Shown here piece after piece: positions 23,734-35,215 of a DNA stretch of 64,000 bases. Below the pieces are notes generated by a model. That model did no database searches, was not told where the DNA came from, and saw only the letters and a program-made list of their open reading frames with translations. Origin of the DNA: Chondrosia reniformis (taxonomy: Eukaryota; Porifera; Demospongiae; Chondrillida; Chondrillidae); contig OX359197.1 in assembly GCA_947172415.1 (NCBI GenBank), positions 3,038,001 through 3,102,000 of the forward strand, given 5' to 3'. Every line of letters begins with the position of its first letter. Position 1 is the stretch's first letter. Both the position numbers and the translations under genes were made by a program.

Positions 23734-23798
23734 GCCCCTAGATTTAGCATAGAGAGCCAAGGATTCACAGAAGATCAAGATAAAGAAAAAGACAAAGA

Positions 23799-23857
23799 CT
23801 CCCAGGATCACTGATGAAGGGTGGAATTCCCAGAAACGGCTGTCTGACCCAGTGGAG
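23799..23857 (+). ncRNA. Hammerhead ribozyme candidate (type I) in PLE tail
   Basis: Core strands CTGATGA (23,811-23,817) and GAAAC (23,833-23,837) are both present, with the cleavage triplet GTC at 23,842-23,844. Stem II is GGG/CCC closing a 7-nt loop. Stem III is minimal (C...G around GGCT), like the minimal type I hammerheads known from Penelope-like elements and schistosome satellites. Stem I pairs TCA with TGA, then GG with CC across a bulged A, then CTCC (23,799-23,802) with GGAG (23,854-23,857) across an internal loop. The base pair next to the core in stem II is A-A instead of the usual G-C, which lowers confidence in activity. Confidence 0.65.
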
Positions 23858-24010
23858 AAGAAGATGAAAGAAGGGAAGAGAAGGAAGAAAAGACTCCTGT
23901 ATCTTCATCTTAAGCTCTCTTTAGGTTTAGTTCCCCTATAGGCTCTTTTTAGAGAATAGGCATATAGCATGTAGGAAAATGGTATATTAGATTTTTCTTG
24001 TATATAGACA

Positions 24011-25237
24011 TATAGCTAGTACATATAAACAGTACATACAACTAGTACATTCAATTAGTACCTACATTTAGTAAATATAACAGGTACTAGTACATACAAT
24101 TAGTACAATTAGTTAAACAGTACATACACCTAGTATATGCAACTAGTACATATAACTGGTACATATAACTAGTTCTTACAACAAGTACATACAACTAGTC
24201 CATAAAACTAGCACAAACAACTAGTACATACAACTAGTACATACAACTAGTGCACACATGTAGTTAATACAACTAGTTTACACAACTATATAGTACAAAC
24301 AACTAGTACTCTCAGCTAGTACAAAAAGGTTAGTGCAAACAACTAGTACCTATCTAGTACTAGTTTTACTAGTACAAGAACCTACAACTAGTACCCACAA
24401 CTAGTACATATAACTAGTACATATAACTAGTTCATACAACTAGTACCTACAACTAGTACATAATACTTGTTCACACAACGACTACATATAACTAGTACTT
24501 ACATATATAACTAGTACATCCAAATAGTACATACAACTAGTACATACAACTAATTTACACAACTGGTACATACAATTAGTACTTACATCTAGGTACTAGG
24601 TACTACCTAATACCTAGTATATATAACTACTACTAGAACCTACAGGTTGTACTTATAACTGGTACATTCAACTAGTACATATACCTTTTATATACACATT
24701 TAACTAGTACACATAAATAGTACATACAACTAGTCCATAAAAATAGGACATATAACTAGTACATACAACCAGTACATACAACAAGTACACACAATTAGGA
24801 AAAATAGCTAGTAAATACAACTAGTACATATAACTAGTACATATAACTAGTTGTTATAACTAGTACATAAAACTAGCATCTAGTACAAACAACTAGAACC
24901 TGCCTAGTACCTAGTATAACTAGCACTAGAACATACAACTAGGGCATACAACTAGTTGTTATAACTAGTACATAAAACTAGCATCTAGTACAAACAACTA
25001 GAACCTGACTAGTATCTAGTTTAACTAGCACTAGAACATACAACTAGTGCATACAACTACTACATATATACAATTAGTACATACAACTAGTACATTAAAC
25101 TTGTACCTACCTAATACCTAGTATAACTAGTACTAGAACCTACAGCCTGTAAATATAACTAGTACATACAACTAGTACCTACAACTAATACATAAAATTA
25201 GTACATGCAACTAGTACATATAACTAGTTGACACCAC
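24011..25237 (-). repeat. 13-bp satellite, block 7 (inverted orientation)
   Basis: GTACATACAACTA array. The longer module (ACCTAGTATAACTAG...AGAACCTACAAC) recurs near 24,342, 24,597, 24,896, 25,010 and 25,105. A ~110-bp segment around 24,852-24,940 is repeated almost exactly at about 24,955-25,045, a recent local duplication. Confidence 0.94.
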
Positions 25238-25278
25238 TACTTTAGAAACAAAAGCCTTAACCGAGAACCTTGTTACTT

Positions 25279-25301
25279 CTTGCTTTAGTTTAATAGGCAA
25301 G
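25279..25301 (-). ncRNA. 3'-UTR stem-loop of LINE copy 3 (decayed)
   Basis: Corresponds to the CTTGCCTTAG / CTAAGGCAAG hairpin of copies 4 and 6, here with a one-base deletion and a substitution that weaken the stem. Likely the remains of the RT recognition hairpin. Confidence 0.45.
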
Positions 25302-25508
25302 GAGTATCTAGCTTGGACAACCCTAAGTCAGTTATGTTTTCCCTTCTTTGAGTTTTTAGCCAGAAGCGTCGGCTTTGCCTCCTTCCAGCAGCAGCAGGGA
25401 GGTGCGCATTGGGCCACAGTTGGCCGTCGTAATAGGAGGGAGTACCTCCATACACCAATCCACCACTGCTTTCCAGAGGTCGACAGGCAAGGACTGGGAA
25501 AGGACTAC

Positions 25509-25871
25509 TTATCGTCCAGGCCCCAATCCCTCAACAGATAGATGTCGCCCCAATATCCTCACAGTTGAAGAGAGAACAGTTCTCTGCATGGCTCTCATCA
25601 CTTCTACTGCACTTTTTGATAGCTTTGGAATTCCCCAAAGGTCTTCCAGGAGCGTATCCACTGTCTCCAAAGCACCAATTATCATCGGGACTACCTTAAT
25701 TCGGTAGCCCCTAAATTGTTTCCTCATATCAGCCGCCAGCTTCTGGAACTTTTGGAACTTCTCTTGGCATCTTCCATTAATATTGCTGTCAGTGGGAACT
25801 GACATCTCAATAATGTAGATGGACTTACATAGCCGATCCTCAACCACTAAGTCTGGCATTCTTTCTGTCAT
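25509..25871 (-). pseudogene. LINE copy 3: restriction-like endonuclease domain
   Basis: 120 codons containing MPDLVVEDRLCKSIYIIEMS: the PD...(D/E)XK-like signature (P-D, then E-D, then IYIIE), followed by VPTDSNINGRCQEKFQK, the conserved VVPMIIGALE and the LGRHLSVEGLGPGR end. In R2-type elements this domain makes the first-strand nick that primes reverse transcription. Trp in the consensus NGRW is Cys here and RRPD is RMPD, small signs of decay. Confidence 0.75.
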
Positions 25872-25994
25872 TTCTTCATCTATAGGGATGCTAGGATCTC
25901 ACAAGATTTTGACAGACCTATTCTCATAGACTGGCTTTGCTTCTAGTTTGTACCAGGACTCTTCCTGCTTGAATCCATATTCTTTCAACAATCT

Positions 25995-26234
25995 TCACGA
26001 CACTATCAGTATTGCCCGGTCATGACTCTCTTTGTAGAGAGAAAATCCCTTTGGCTCACACATGTTTAGCATGTGTTTGACCGTTTCCATAGTCTTGCCA
26101 CATTCTCTGCACATTAGGAGGCTTGAATTCCTCAGAATCCTCTTTTGGTACCACATAGTGTGCAGCACATCATCTTGGGCTGCAAGAATCAGAGCCTCCG
26201 TTTGAGGTCTGAGTCTCCCCTCAGAAAGCCACAC
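25995..26234 (-). pseudogene. LINE copy 3: CCHC zinc knuckle region
   Basis: 79 codons with the complete C-X2-C-X8-H-X4-C knuckle (CRECGKTMETVKHMLNMC) followed by EPKGFSLYKESHDRAI. In R2-type LINEs this knuckle sits between the RT and the endonuclease and helps bind the target DNA. Both Cys pairs and the His are intact in this copy. Confidence 0.75.
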
Positions 26235-27109
26235 GTAAGACTCCTTGTTTGTGACTTGTCTGAGGTATGAGCCCTGGTGAGACGTTTCGGTTAGGTTACT
26301 TTTAACCTTTCAGTCTGAGCCTCCCGGAGCTCAAGTGCCACTCTCCTCCATTCTCTTACACTATTTTGTGAGGGATCTGTCTTTAGCCACATTTCCACTT
26401 CTACTTCTATTCCGTGGCTTCCCAGTATCAATCTGGCTTCTTTCAAGACAGTCCTGCTTTGAGCACTTCAGTCACTTTTTGTGTTTAACCACAACAGCTG
26501 TGAGTGGATCATTGGCAGTATCTTGCCAGATTCACAACAGCCCTGTTATGATCCAAAGGAAAACTACAGAGCCCTCTACCAGCTTGAGAGCGAGGCAAGT
26601 TCACTCTCTCAATGGCAGAGTTATAGTGATGACACTGGTACTTTCTCATGATCTTTCTCACCATTCGCTCCAGTTTTGGAAGCTCACTTTGTGTCCACCT
26701 CAAAACTGGGTAAGAGTATCTCAATAGAGAGGAACACAACATGTTAGAGGCTTCTGCAGCATTCTTACCATTGAGGTGAGAGCCCCACACTTTGTGGAGT
26801 CTCCTCCTCAATTCGTGGATCAAGCAAGCTTTGACCTTGCTGTTATCTACCTCAAACAGTTGTTCTAGCCCTAGTTACTTACAAGTAGTACCTTTTACAA
26901 GGGTCCTTATGGATTCTTCACTGCATTCAGGGTTGTCTGGGCCAGTCAGAACTTTCCCCTTTTGCATGTGAGCTGTTCCACACTTTCTCACTCCAAACCT
27001 CATACCAATGGCATTTGAGGTTTTCCCCACACATTCCATGGCTTCCCTGAGTCTATCAGGCCCTCCTGCATATATCTTAAGGTCATCCATGTACAACAAG
27101 TGTGACATG

Positions 27110-27826
27110 ACACCACTACAACAACATATAACTAGTACTTACATATATAACTAGTACATACATATAGTACATACAAGTGGTACTTACAACTAGTACATAC
27201 AACTAGTGCATACAATTAGTCCATCCAACTAGTACCTACTTAATACCTAGTATATATAACTAGTACTAGAACCTACAGCTTGTACTTATAATTGGTACAT
27301 TCAACTAGTACATATACCTAGTATATACACATTTAACTAGTACATATAAATAGTACATACAATTAGTCCATAAAACTAAAACATACAACTAGTACATACC
27401 ACTAGTACATACAAGGAGTACATGCAACTAGTACACGCAACTTGTGCGTACAACTAGTTAATACTAGTAAATACAATTAGTACACACAATTAGTGCAAAC
27501 AGCTAGTAAATACAACTATTACATATAACTAGAACATACAACTAGTACTTATACCTATTACATATACATTTTACTTGTAAATATAAATAGAACTTACAAC
27601 TAGTCCATACAACTAGTACATACTAGTAGTCCATACAACTAGGACACACAACTAGTGCATTCACCTAGTAGATACAACCAGTACAAACAGCTAGTACCTA
27701 CAACTAGTACCTTCCTAGTACCTAGTTTAACTACTACTAGAACCTACAACTAGCACATACAATTAATACCTACAACTAGTACATACAAATAGTACACAAA
27801 ACTAATACCTACAACTACAAACTAGT
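27110..27826 (-). repeat. 13-bp satellite, block 8 (inverted orientation)
   Basis: GTACATACAACTA array starting with the target duplication of LINE copy 3; the longer module occurs near 27,237 and 27,712. Confidence 0.93.
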
Positions 27827-28240
27827 AAAGGGATTCCGATGAGTCTCAGGAACACAATTTTTTTATCAAATTTGAACATTTCCACCCGAAGGTCTTCATC
27901 AGCAAATAAGGAGGTGACTACAAACCAGGTTTAAATAGGGAAGGTGACAGGGAATGAGTAATGATGTAATGCCATATAATGAATAGAAGTAAATTACTGT
28001 GTTAGTTAATAATGTCATTCGAAATTGAATCTAAATGTAAACCTGAATCCATTTTAATACAGGGAGTCTTCTGAATTAGTATGGCTTCTTTAATCTTTCT
28101 CTTTAGTCTGAGGGTCTCCTGGGTTATGATGGTTGCTTGGTCCCATGCGATGTCATGTGAAGTATTCATGACATGAACAGCTATAGAATTGTCTGTGTCC
28201 ATTCTACATACAGACCTCTTGTGTACCTTCACTATGTAAC
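27827..28240 (-). mobile_element. Penelope-like element fragment C (EN end and 3' tail)
   Basis: About 410 bp of a Penelope-like element unlike the other PLE copies here. Read on -, it begins in the GIY-YIG C-terminal half (CRMDTDNSIAVHVMN, then HDIAWDQATIITQETLRLKR and KEAILIQKTPCIKMDSGLHL; 28,002-28,232). This has the H...W..A...E....R..KEA.I......M..D.G spacing of PLE endonucleases. The following tail holds GCTGATGAAGACCTTCGGGT then GGAAATGTTC (about 27,870-27,900), the same hammerhead-like pattern as in the other PLE tails. RT and the first half of the EN are missing (5' truncation). Confidence 0.8.
28002..28232 (-). pseudogene. PLE fragment C: GIY-YIG endonuclease, C-terminal half
   Basis: 76 codons. 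The conserved pieces are the His in AVHVMNTSHDIAWDQA, the Glu/Arg pair in ETLRLKRKIKEAILIQ, and the MDSGLHLDSI end that closes many PLE proteins. The GIY and YIG strands lie upstream of the truncation and are absent, so no activity is possible. The Met at the start is internal to the original protein. Confidence 0.75.
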
Positions 28241-30538
28241 TATGTAACTAGAAAGTAGTACATACAACTTGTACATAGGACAAGTACATAAAACTGGTAT
28301 ATACAACTACTACATAAACAAGAAACTAGTACATATAACTAGTACATAGCTAGTACATACAACTAGTATATACATACAACTAGTACATATAACTAGTACA
28401 TAAAAATAGTATATACAATAAGTACATACAACTACTACATCCAACTACTACATACGACCAGTACCTACAACTAGTAAATATAACTAGTACTTGTACCTAC
28501 AACTACTACATTAAACTAGTACATACAACTAGTATATATATACAACTAGTACAAACAACTGGTACAAAAATTAGTACGTACAACTTGTTCCTACAACTAG
28601 TAACTAGTACAATTAACTAGTACATGCAACTAGTACATACAACTAGTAAATACAACTAGTAAATACAACTAGTCTATACAAATAGTACATAAAACTAGTA
28701 CATACAACTAGTTCATACACACATATCTATTACATAGATATAAATAGTACACATACCTAGTGCATACAAATAGAACATACAACTAGTACATAAAACTAGT
28801 ACATAAAACTAGAAACAAGTATATTGAACTGGTACATACAACTAGAATATATATATACAACTAGTACATACAACTAATACATAAAATTAGTACGTACAAC
28901 TAGTTCATACAATTAGCAACTAGTACATATAACTAGTACATGCAACTAGTACAACTACACACAACTATTACATTAAACTAGTACATATTGCTAGTACATA
29001 TAATTAGTACATATAGCTAGTACATATAACTAGTGCACATTACTAGCATAAAAATTGTACATTCAAGTAGAACATACTACTAGTATCAAGCAACTAGTAA
29101 ATACAATAAGTGTAATACATATAACTTGTACATAGCTAGTACATACAACTAGTACACACAAATAGTATGTACAATAAGTACATAGAAGTAGTATATTCAA
29201 CTACTAAACACAAAGAGTACATCCAACTACTACATACAACCAGTACCTACAACTAGTAAATATAACTAGTACTTGTACCTATACCTAGTACATTAAACTA
29301 GTAAATAAAACTAGTACATAAAACAAGTACATTGAACTATAAACTAGTACATACAACTAGTACAAACAACTAGAACATGCAACAAATACATATAACTAGT
29401 ACAAACACATATAACTAAAACTTGTTCATAAAAATTGTACGCATAGCTAGTACATACAACCAAGACATACAACTAGTACATGCAAGTAGTATATACAACT
29501 ACTACATAAACAAGAAACATGTACATACAACTCGTACATAGCTAGTACATACAACTAGTACATACAAGTACTACAAACAACGAGTACAACTAGTAAATAT
29601 ATCTAGTACTAGTACATACAACTAGTTCTTACAACTGGTGTACATACAACTGGTACATATAACTAATACATACAACTAGTACCTACAATTAGTAATGAAT
29701 ACCGGCACTAGTACGTAGAACTACTAAAAACAACTACTACATAGAACTAGTACATAAATTAGTACATTAAACTATTACATTCAACTACTTCATATAACTA
29801 CTACCTACAACTAGTAAAGATAACCAGTACTAGTACATACAACTAGTACATACAACTGGTACATAACTAGTACATACAACTAGTATATAGAACTATTATA
29901 TACAATTAGTCCATACAACTATAACATTCTACTAGTACATATAACTAGTTCCTACAACTAGTTAACATTACTAGAACTTGTACATACAACTAGTACCTAC
30001 TTTGTACCTAGTTTTCTAATACTAGAACCTACAACTAGTATGTATAACTAGTAAATACAACTAGTAAATAGAACTAGGACATCAAACTAGCACCTACAAC
30101 TAGTAAATATTACCACCACTAGTACATACAACTAGTTAATATAACTACTACATACAACTAGTACATACCTAGTACACACCGTTAGTACATTCAACTAGTA
30201 CATACAATTAGTGCCTACAGTTAGTAAATATAACCAGTACTAGTACATACAACTAGTTAATACAACTAGGACATACAACTAGTACATAACTAGTACATAC
30301 AGCTAGTATATAGAACTGTAATATACAATTAGTACATACAACTATAGTTAATATAACTAGTTCTTGTGCATACAACTAGTACCTACTTATTTCCCAGTAT
30401 AACTAATACTAGAACCTACAACTATAAATACAACTAGAAACTAGTACATATTACTAGTTCATAGAACGGTTACATAAAACTAAAACATACAACTTGTATA
30501 TGCAACTAGTCCATAGCTAATATTTATGACTAGTATAT
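28241..30538 (-). repeat. 13-bp satellite, block 9 (inverted orientation)
   Basis: GTACATACAACTA array with many GTAAATATAACTAGTACT variants (28,480, 29,265, 29,590, 30,230). The longer module occurs near 29,998 and 30,388. No gene. Confidence 0.93.
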
Positions 30539-31381
30539 CCCTTTATTGTGGAAAAATGTCCTTGCGCAATAATGCGTTATCATGAATAAGCCCTTAAAGT
30601 GGCTCGACTGGTGGTTGTGGACGATTCGATTACTTAAGCCGATTTTAGTTTATATAAATTCCTAGGTAACACATAGTGAGTAGTATTTAAATTTGCTGTA
30701 ATACAGCCATGCGGTATATTACAACAAAGTTATAACACATATAAAACCATACGTACAAGGAGACTATACGGTGTTATGCAGCAGTTTTACGATAATATAC
30801 GTACGTAGTAATATCTACAAGTGAATTACATATAGATTCGGTTGCGTTGTCACTGGTGGAGATTCTCGTGGGTTCGTTATTTGTATCGTACGAGTTGTCA
30901 GAATCTTCGTCCGACTCCTCTGCTTGCTGGTGTGGGTCTTCTAAGGGAATCTATTCTGAGTAGTCGTCTTCATCAGAGCTAGCATCAGAATTGTCCAGTC
31001 GGACTCACACACTGGTATATTTTCGGCTCTAAATCTTCGGACAATCTTAAAGGTACTAATAACAGACTTTATAAACAATAGACATGACGACATTTTGTAG
31101 GGTTATACCAGAAGTTTTGATAATCATGTTCGGTTAGTAAACACCATCGTAAAATGCCCAATTTTATCAGTGCAGACTTATTATTGTGTTCAATATTAAG
31201 CGTAGTTAACGGAAAAGGTAGGAATAATGCTAAGAAAGTTCACATTCGTTCCTAAATATGTTCTGTGAGACGAGCCACTATAGTGGCTTGTCCACCATGA
31301 TGGTTGTGCAATAGCTACATCTTTTCTACACCAGCTGTGGTCACACGCAAGCCACTATAGTGGCTCATCCACGATAAAGGG
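30539..31381. mobile_element. piggyBac-like non-autonomous element (probable)
   Basis: Termini CCCTTTAT(T/C)GTGG, inverted at the two ends, flanked by TATAT/ATATA. A subterminal palindrome GAGCCACTATAGTGGCTT/C occurs twice near the right end (about 31,273 and 31,348), with a related GTGGCTCGACTGG near the left end. On the - strand, 30,880-31,010 encodes two very acidic stretches (DNSDASSDEDDYSE and EESDEDSDNSYDTN). CCC...GGG ends and an acidic Ser/Asp/Glu-rich N-terminus are typical of piggyBac transposases, but the flanks are not the TTAA expected of that family, so the assignment is tentative. Length 843 bp; no catalytic region left. Confidence 0.55.
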
Positions 31382-33289
31382 ATATACATGCAACTAGTAC
31401 GTACAACTGGTACATAACTATTACATACAACTAGTACATACCAAATAGTACACACAACTAGAACATGCAATTAGTACTTGCAACTAGTACATTCAACTAG
31501 TACATACAACTAGGACAAACAACTAGGTCATATAACTGTTACATATACCTACTACACATACCCAGTAAATACACTTATACCTTGTAATAATAAATAGTAC
31601 TTACAAGTAGTACATACAGCTAGTGCATACAACTAGTACATATAACTAGTACATAAACATATAACTAGTACATACACAAATAACTGGTACTTATAAATAG
31701 TACATACACATAGTACATACAACTAGTATATACAACTAGTACATACAACAAGAAACTAGTACATACAACTAGTTCGTAGAACGAGTACATAATACTAGAA
31801 TGTACAACTTGTATAAACAACTAGTACATAGCTACTACATACAACTAGTATATATGTACAACTAGTACCTACAACTCATCCATAACTAGTACATACAACT
31901 GGTACATAAATCTAGTACAAACAATTAGTATATACAACTACTACATACCATTACAACATAAAACTAGTACCTACAACTAGTAAATATAACTTGGACTAGT
32001 GCATAAAACTAGTGCATACAATTAGTACATACAACTAGTAAAAACAACTAGGACATAAAACTAGAACATATGCCTACTACATATGACTAGTACATACACA
32101 TATATCTAGAATTTATAAATAGTTCATACAACTAGTACATACAGCTAGTGCATACAACTAGTACAGATAACTAGTACACAAACATATAACTAGTACATAC
32201 ACATATAAATGGTACTAATAAATAGTACATACACATATTACATACAACTAGTACATACAACTAAAAACTAGTATACACAACTAGCTCATAGAAAGAGTAC
32301 AAAATACTATTACTTACAACTTGTATATTCAACTAGTACATAGCTACTACATACAACAAGTAAAAACAACTAGGACATACAACTAGTACATACAACTAGT
32401 ACATACCACTAGAACATACAATTAGTACATGGCTAGTACATACAACTAGTATATACATACAATTAGCATATATAAGTAGTATACACACCTCCTACATATA
32501 ACTAATACATAAAAATAGAACTAGTACATATAAATAGTATATACACATAGTACATACAACTAGTTCATACAACTACTACATGCAACTATGACATAGAACG
32601 AGTACATAAAACTAGGGCCTATAACTAGTACACACGCCAACTACATAAAACAAGTAGTTAAATATATAACTGGTACATATAAATAGTGCATCCATATAGT
32701 ACATACAACTAGGACATAAAACTGGTGCTTACAACTTGAAACTAGTACATATATATATAGCTAGTACATATAAATAGTACATAAAACTATTACATAGAGG
32801 GAGTGCATAAACTAGTACATAACACTAGTAAATACTACTAGTAACTTTCTAGTACATAGTATAACGAGTACAAGAACATACAACTAGTACATCCAACAAG
32901 TACATACAACTAGAACATACAACTAGTACATAGCTGGTGCATGCAACTACTATATACATATAACTAGTACACACAATTAGTATATATAATTAGTACAAAC
33001 AACTACTACATACAACTACCACATATAACTAGTACATACAAGTAGCACATATAACTAGTTCATAGAACTAATAACTAGAACATATAACTAGTACATGCAA
33101 CTATTACATACAACTAGTACACACAACTAGAACATACAACTAGTTCATAAACTAGTACCAACAACTAGTACATATAGCTAGTATCTAGGACCTGCAAATA
33201 AGACATATATAGTACAAGAACATACAAGTAGCGCATACAACTTGAACATGCAACTACTACATATAACTAGTATATACACATATAACTAT
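31382..33289 (-). repeat. 13-bp satellite, block 10 (inverted orientation)
   Basis: GTACATACAACTA array. It ends in the left copy (33,275-33,289) of the target duplication of LINE copy 4. Variant units with ATATAACTAGTACATACACA are common around 31.6-32.6 kb. Confidence 0.94.
33275..33289 (-). repeat. Target-site duplication of LINE copy 4, 3'-side copy
   Basis: TACACATATAACTAT, identical to 37,647-37,661 on the other side of the element. It is itself satellite sequence. Confidence 0.93.
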
Positions 33290-33330
33290 TACTTTAGAAA
33301 GAAAAGCCTTTACGAAGAACCTTGTTACTT

Positions 33331-33354
33331 CTTGCCTTAGTTTACTAAGGCAAG
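33331..33354 (-). ncRNA. 3'-UTR stem-loop of LINE copy 4
   Basis: Perfect 10-bp stem, CTTGCCTTAG and CTAAGGCAAG, closed by a 4-nt loop, about 40 nt from the element's 3' end. The same hairpin is in copies 5 and 6. LINE RTs commonly recognise a 3'-terminal hairpin of their own RNA; that role is inferred here. Confidence 0.65.
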
Positions 33355-34035
33355 GAGTATCTGGCTTGGACAACCCTCAGTCAGTTATGTTTTCCCTTCT
33401 TCGAGTTTTTAGCCAGAAGCCTCGGCTTTGCCTCCTTCCGGCAGCAGCAGACAAGTGCACGTTGGGCCAAAGTTGACCGTCATAATAGGAGGGAGTACCT
33501 CCATACACCAATCCACCACTGCTTTCCAGAGGTCGACCGGCAAGGACTGGGACAGGACTACTTATCGTCCAGGCCCCAATACCTCAACAGATAGATGTCG
33601 CCCCAATATCCTCACAGTTGAAGAGAGAACAGTTCTCTACATGGCTCTCATCACTTCTACTGCACTTTATGACAGCTTTCCCCTAAGGTCTTCCAGGAGC
33701 ATCTCCACTGTCCCCAAAGCACCAATTATCATCAGAACTACCTTAATTCAGTAGCCCGTAAATTGTTTCCTCATATCAGCCGCCAGCTTCTGGTTCTTTT
33801 GGAACTTCTCTTGCCATCTTCCATTAATATTGCTGTCAGTAGGAACTGACATCTAAATAATGTAGATGGACTTACATAGCCGATCCTCAACCACTAAGTC
33901 TGGCCTTCTTTATGTCATTTCTTCATCTATAGGGATGCTAGGATCCCCCAAAATTTTGACAGACCTATTCGCATAGACTGGTTTTGCTTCTAGTTTGTAC
34001 CAGGGCTCTTCCTGCTTGAATCCATATTCTTTCAA

Positions 34036-34527
34036 CTATCTCCACCACACTATCAGTATTGCCCGGTCATGCCTTTCTTTGTAGAGAGAAAATCCCTTTG
34101 GCTCACACATGTTTAGTATGTGTTTGACCGTTTCCATAGCCTTGCCACATTCTCTGCACATTAGTAGGCTAGAATTCCTCAGAATCCTATTTTGGTACCA
34201 CATAGTGTGCAGCACATCATCTTGGGCTGCAAGAATCAGAGCCTCCGTTTGAGGTCTGAGTCTCCCCTCAAAAAGCCACACATAAGACTCCCTATTTGTG
34301 ACTTGTCTGTGGTATGAGCCCTGGTGAGACTTTTCGGCTAGGTTACCTTTTAACCTTTCAGTCTGAGCCTCCCGGAGGTCACGTGCCACTCTCCTCCATT
34401 CTCTTACACTATTTTGTGAGGGATCTGCCCTAGTCACATTTCGGGTTCTACTTCTCTTCCATGGTTTCCCAGTATCAATCTGGCTTCTTTCAAGACAGTC
34501 CTCCTCTGCTTTGAGCACTCCAGCCAC
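34036..34527 (-). pseudogene. LINE copy 4: linker and CCHC knuckle
   Basis: 163 codons: basic, Trp-rich linker (VREWRRVARDLREAQTERLK), the family block HRQVTNRESYVWLFEGRLRP, then the intact knuckle C-X2-C-X8-H-X4-C (CRECGKAMETVKHILNMC) and EPKGFSLYKERHDRAILIV. The frame ends before the endonuclease; that domain continues in another frame to about 33,740. A short deletion relative to the other copies joins GNVTRADPSQNSV in the linker. Confidence 0.75.
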
Positions 34528-35215
34528 ATTTGGTGTTTAACTACAACAGCTGTGAGTGGATCATTTGCGGTATGGAGGTATCTTGCCAGATTCACAACAG
34601 CCCTGTCATGATCCAATGGAAAACCTACGGAGGCCTCTACCACCTTTAGAGCGAGGCAAGTTCACTCTCTCAATGGCAGAGTTATAGTGATGACAATGGT
34701 ACTTTCTCGTGATCTTTCTCACCTTTCGCTCCAGTTTTGGAAGCTCACTTTGTGTCCACCTCAAAACTGGGTAAGAGTATCTCAATAGAGAGGCACACAA
34801 CATGTTAGAGGCTTCTGCAGCATTCTTACCATTGAGGTGAGAGCCCCACACTTTGTGGAGTCTCCTCCTCAATTCATGGATCAAGCAAGCTTTGACCTTG
34901 CTGTCATTTACCTCAAACAGTTGTTCTAGCCTTAGGTACTAGTAAGTAGTACCTTTTTCAAGGCTCCTTATGGATTCTTCACTGCATTCAGGGTTGTCTG
35001 GGCCAGCCAGAACATTCCCCTTTTGCATGTGAGCTGTTCCACACTTTCTCACTCCAAACCTCATGCCAATGGCATTTGAGGTTTTCTCCACACATTCCAT
35101 GGCTTCCCTGAGTTTATCAGGCCTTACAGCATATATCTTAAGGTCATCCATGTACAACAAGTGTGACATGGTGTTCCTTTCCCCATTATGCCAGAGGGTA
35201 TATCCCTTGGTTCTG

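Larger units (their letters stand above)
20575..24010 (+). mobile_element. Penelope-like retroelement with N-terminal GIY-YIG (Naiad type)
   Basis: A ~3.4-kb retroelement with two long open frames on +: a zinc-binding plus GIY-YIG endonuclease frame (20,605-21,738) followed by a reverse transcriptase frame (21,800-23,503). A ~500-bp 3' tail carries a 46-bp tandem duplication, a TATA-like box and a hammerhead-ribozyme candidate. Most Penelope-like elements have the GIY-YIG after the RT; the permuted order seen here defines the Chlamys/Naiad clade. It is by far the best-preserved coding element in the window and uses far fewer satellite-like variants at its edges, so it looks recent. Only one copy of the tail is visible, with no matching 5' terminal repeat. 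Exact ends within the satellite are uncertain by about 10-20 bp. Confidence 0.88.
25238..27109 (-). mobile_element. RLE-type LINE, copy 3 (5'-truncated)
   Basis: Reads on the - strand from the RT catalytic box (SHLLYMDDLKIYAGGPD near 27,060-27,105) through thumb (26,509-26,823), linker and knuckle (CRECGKTMETVKHMLNMC near 26,065-26,115) and endonuclease (25,509-25,871) to the shared 3' terminus CTTTTGTTTCTAAAGTA. The flanks share TGACACCACTA: 25,229-25,239 on the 3' side and 27,108-27,118 on the 5' side, a target-site duplication of 9-11 bp partly overlapping the element ends. A truncated 5' end with microhomology and an intact 3' end is typical of target-primed reverse transcription. Several frame breaks make it inactive. 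Confidence 0.92.

Noticed and set aside
33275-33300. A single fixed insertion site within the 13-bp unit for the LINE
   Set aside because: The 3' junctions of copies 3-6 fall in different registers of the unit (next bases GTGGTGT, ATAGTTA, CAATGTA, GGTACTA), so only orientation, not register, is supported.
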